Part shown: piece by piece, positions 12,253-13,555 of the stretch
Layout: every line of letters starts with the position of its first letter
How positions within the stretch are numbered: position 1 is the stretch's first letter
NCBI GenBank assembly: GCA_902795095.1
Contig: CADBKB010000033.1
Location: 1-13,555 of the forward strand
Direction: 5' to 3'
From: Oscillospiraceae bacterium
Lineage (GTDB): Bacteria; Bacillota_A; Clostridia; Oscillospirales; Oscillospiraceae
DNA: 13,555 nucleotides
Made by a program: the position numbers and the translations under genes
Notes under the pieces: generated by a model
Databases searched by the model: none
Seen by the model: the letters and a program-made list of their open reading frames with translations, nothing else
Told to the model about the DNA's origin: nothing

Positions 12253-13359
12253 TTAATGATTCAGCACATATTCCGCGATCTTCTCCGCGCCGTCGGGCGG
12301 CATATGGGCCCGCTGCGCTGCGATGATTTTTGCCGCGGTCTTGCCGTCGTAGACGATGCGGTCGGCGAAGCGGGCGGCGGCTTCAGGGGTGTCGGCCCGC
12401 AGGGACATGCCGAGGCCGGCGAAAAAGTCCGCGTTTTTTGTCTCCACGCCGGGGATCATCATGGTGTGCACCAGCGGTACGCCCACCACCGCTGCCTCAG
12501 CGCTGGAGATGCCGCCGGCCTTGGACAGGAGCACGTCCGCGGCGCGCATGTACGCGCTGACCCGGTCCGTAAATGGCACGGCGCGCACCGGGGAATTGCT
12601 GCCGTACTTTTCCTCCAGACGGTCCAGAAGCTCCTGGTTCCGGCCTGCCAGCACGTAGATCAGCGCGTCCTCGTCCGGCAGGACCAGCAGACGTTCGCAC
12701 AGGCCGATGGCGTCGCCGCAGCCGATGCCGCCGGTCATGACCAGATAGAGCTTCTTTTCCGCCGGGATGTTCAGGGCTTCCCGCGCCTCAGCCTTTGTCA
12801 TGGTTTCCCGGAAGGCCGCCGCCACCGGCATGCCTGTGACGATCAGTTTCTCTGCCGGGATCCCCGCCTGTACGCATTCGGCTCGCACCATCTCATGGGG
12901 CAGGAAATAAGCGTCGAGCTCCGTCTCGGCCAGGAAGGGGATACAGGTGTAGTCCGAGAGGATGCCGTAGCATTTTGCCCGCAGGTCGTAATTGCGGCGG
13001 ATATAGGTGAGGGTTTCCATGGGAAACAGATGGGAGCACACAACGGCGTCATAGTCGATCTGATTGATGAGATTGCACAGCTCGTCGCCGTATGTGGTGT
13101 TCACCAGGTATACCGGCGAGGTGACGCCCAGGGCGCTGACCCGCTCACCCGCTTTGTAGATGAGGCCGAAGAGGTTCGGGGCCTTCGTGGAGATCACGTT
13201 CAGCAGCCCCTCCACGCTGATGGGACCGGTCTCGCCGAACAGATGCAGCATGTCGAAAAAATCCGTCTCGTGGCCCATGGCCTCCAGGGACTGGCGGACG
13301 GCGCGGGCGCAGTGGTTGTGGCCTTCGCCGGTGCTGCAGCTCAAAAGCAAAACGTGCAT
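12253..13359 (-). CDS. Glycosyltransferase of the MGDG synthase / UgtP type (GT28)
   Basis: Probably adds hexose from a UDP-sugar to diacylglycerol or a similar lipid at the inner membrane face, making glycolipids and the lipid anchors used for lipoteichoic acid; this is family-level inference. The N-terminal MGDG-synthase domain begins LLLSCSTGEGHNHCARAV (4-21), with DYDAVVCSHLFPM (102-114) and GILSDYTCIPF (132-142). After VTGMPV (174-179), the C-terminal GT28 domain has MTGGIGCGD (208-216), LLSKAGGISSAEA (277-289) and PGVETKNADFF (303-313), the UDP-sugar-binding region. The 368 residues are typical. AGGAGG (13365-13370) lies 5 bases before ATG. No convincing promoter is visible on this strand. 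Processive UgtP activity and product cannot be told from sequence. Confidence 0.9.
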   Translation of the reverse strand: MHVLLLSCSTGEGHNHCARAVRQSLEAMGHETDFFDMLHLFGETGPISVEGLLNVISTKAPNLFGLIYKAGERVSALGVTSPVYLVNTTYGDELCNLINQIDYDAVVCSHLFPMETLTYIRRNYDLRAKCYGILSDYTCIPFLAETELDAYFLPHEMVRAECVQAGIPAEKLIVTGMPVAAAFRETMTKAEAREALNIPAEKKLYLVMTGGIGCGDAIGLCERLLVLPDEDALIYVLAGRNQELLDRLEEKYGSNSPVRAVPFTDRVSAYMRAADVLLSKAGGISSAEAAVVGVPLVHTMMIPGVETKNADFFAGLGMSLRADTPEAAARFADRIVYDGKTAAKIIAAQRAHMPPDGAEKIAEYVLNH

Positions 13360-13374
13360 GGCTGCCTCCTTTTC

Positions 13375-13403
13375 TTGACTTTGATTTCGCCGCGGGATAT
13401 ACT
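13375..13403 (+). promoter_or_regulatory. Sigma-A promoter for the acylphosphatase gene
   Basis: TTGACT (13375-13380), a 17-base spacer, then TATACT (13398-13403), followed by the ribosome site GGAAGGGAG before ATG 13431. The boxes are identical to those of the fructosamine-kinase promoter at 5934. Confidence 0.82.
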
Positions 13404-13430
13404 TTGTTTGAACGGAAGGGAGATGAGAAT

Positions 13431-13555
13431 ATGGGCGAACAGCAGGTCCGTTGGCGGGTCCTGTTTTCCGGCCGGGTGCAGCACGTGGGCTTCCGCTACA
13501 CGGCCTATTACCTGGCGAGGGATCTGTATCTCACCGGCTGGGTGGACAATCTGCC
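13431..13555 (+). CDS. acyP: Acylphosphatase (5' part; cut by the window end)
   Basis: Hydrolyses acyl phosphates such as carbamoyl phosphate and 1,3-bisphosphoglycerate; small cytoplasmic enzyme of about 90 residues, of which the first 41 are present. The signature FSGRVQHVGFRYTAYYLAR (residues 12-30) has the phosphate-binding loop with the catalytic arginine in GFRYTA; LTGWVDNL follows with the catalytic asparagine position. The usual GRVQGVGFR has a histidine in place of the second glycine, a mild variation. The ATG at 13431 follows GGAAGGGAG; an ATG at 13423 is out of frame. It diverges from the glycosyltransferase. Confidence 0.93.
   Translation, partial: MGEQQVRWRVLFSGRVQHVGFRYTAYYLARDLYLTGWVDNL

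Overview
The window reads as chromosomal DNA of a Gram-positive, low-redox bacterium of the Bacillota, most likely a gut-type member of the class Clostridia (Oscillospiraceae or relatives). The basis is strongly GC-rich coding sequence with G or C at most third positions, consensus AGGAGG-type ribosome binding sites, sigma-A promoters with 17-bp spacers, a class II (Firmicutes-type) GalT, a UgtP-like glycolipid glucosyltransferase and short dispersed palindromes beginning CGTAGGG. Genus cannot be named from the sequence alone. No tRNA, rRNA, CRISPR array, phage module or complete insertion sequence was seen.

Layout. (1) 1-5829, galactose use: a GH36 alpha-galactosidase (+) faces a minus-strand operon made of a small Lar-like zinc-ribbon protein, galK and galT. 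Together they would release galactose from alpha-galactosides and carry it through galactose-1-phosphate to UDP-galactose; galE and a transporter are not in the window. Between the two units (2361-2906) is an AT-richer, repeat-loaded stretch: three 28-nt palindromic units, a degenerate fourth, a nested inverted repeat and a 58-codon gene with a perfect ribosome binding site. (2) 5830-6931: a divergent promoter pair drives the Lar-galK-galT operon to the left and a fructosamine-kinase family gene to the right, which ends at a bidirectional terminator. (3) 6931-8567: a MerR/TipAS regulator and a short-chain dehydrogenase diverge from a region holding a textbook MerR promoter (19-bp spacer with a palindromic operator). 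(4) 8585-10082: the C-terminal remnant of a GntP-family sugar-acid permease sits directly before an intact glycerate 2-kinase and its terminator, which looks like a decayed permease-kinase pair. (5) 10093-12251: one promoter serves a tight four-gene operon: YunG-like protein, PrxQ/Bcp peroxidase, DUF5655-like protein and a rhodanese-fold lipoprotein. It ends at a 16-bp stem terminator. (6) 12253-13555: an MGDG-synthase/UgtP-like glycosyltransferase (-) diverges from an acylphosphatase (+) cut by the window edge.

The main candidates for something undescribed are the repeat cluster with its tiny gene, the zinc-ribbon protein and leader hairpin at the head of galKT, and the YunG-Bcp-DUF5655-rhodanese operon, in which the peroxidase lacks its resolving cysteine and the rhodanese lacks its catalytic cysteine. 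None of these is proven to be a new system; each can be tested by the comparisons named below.
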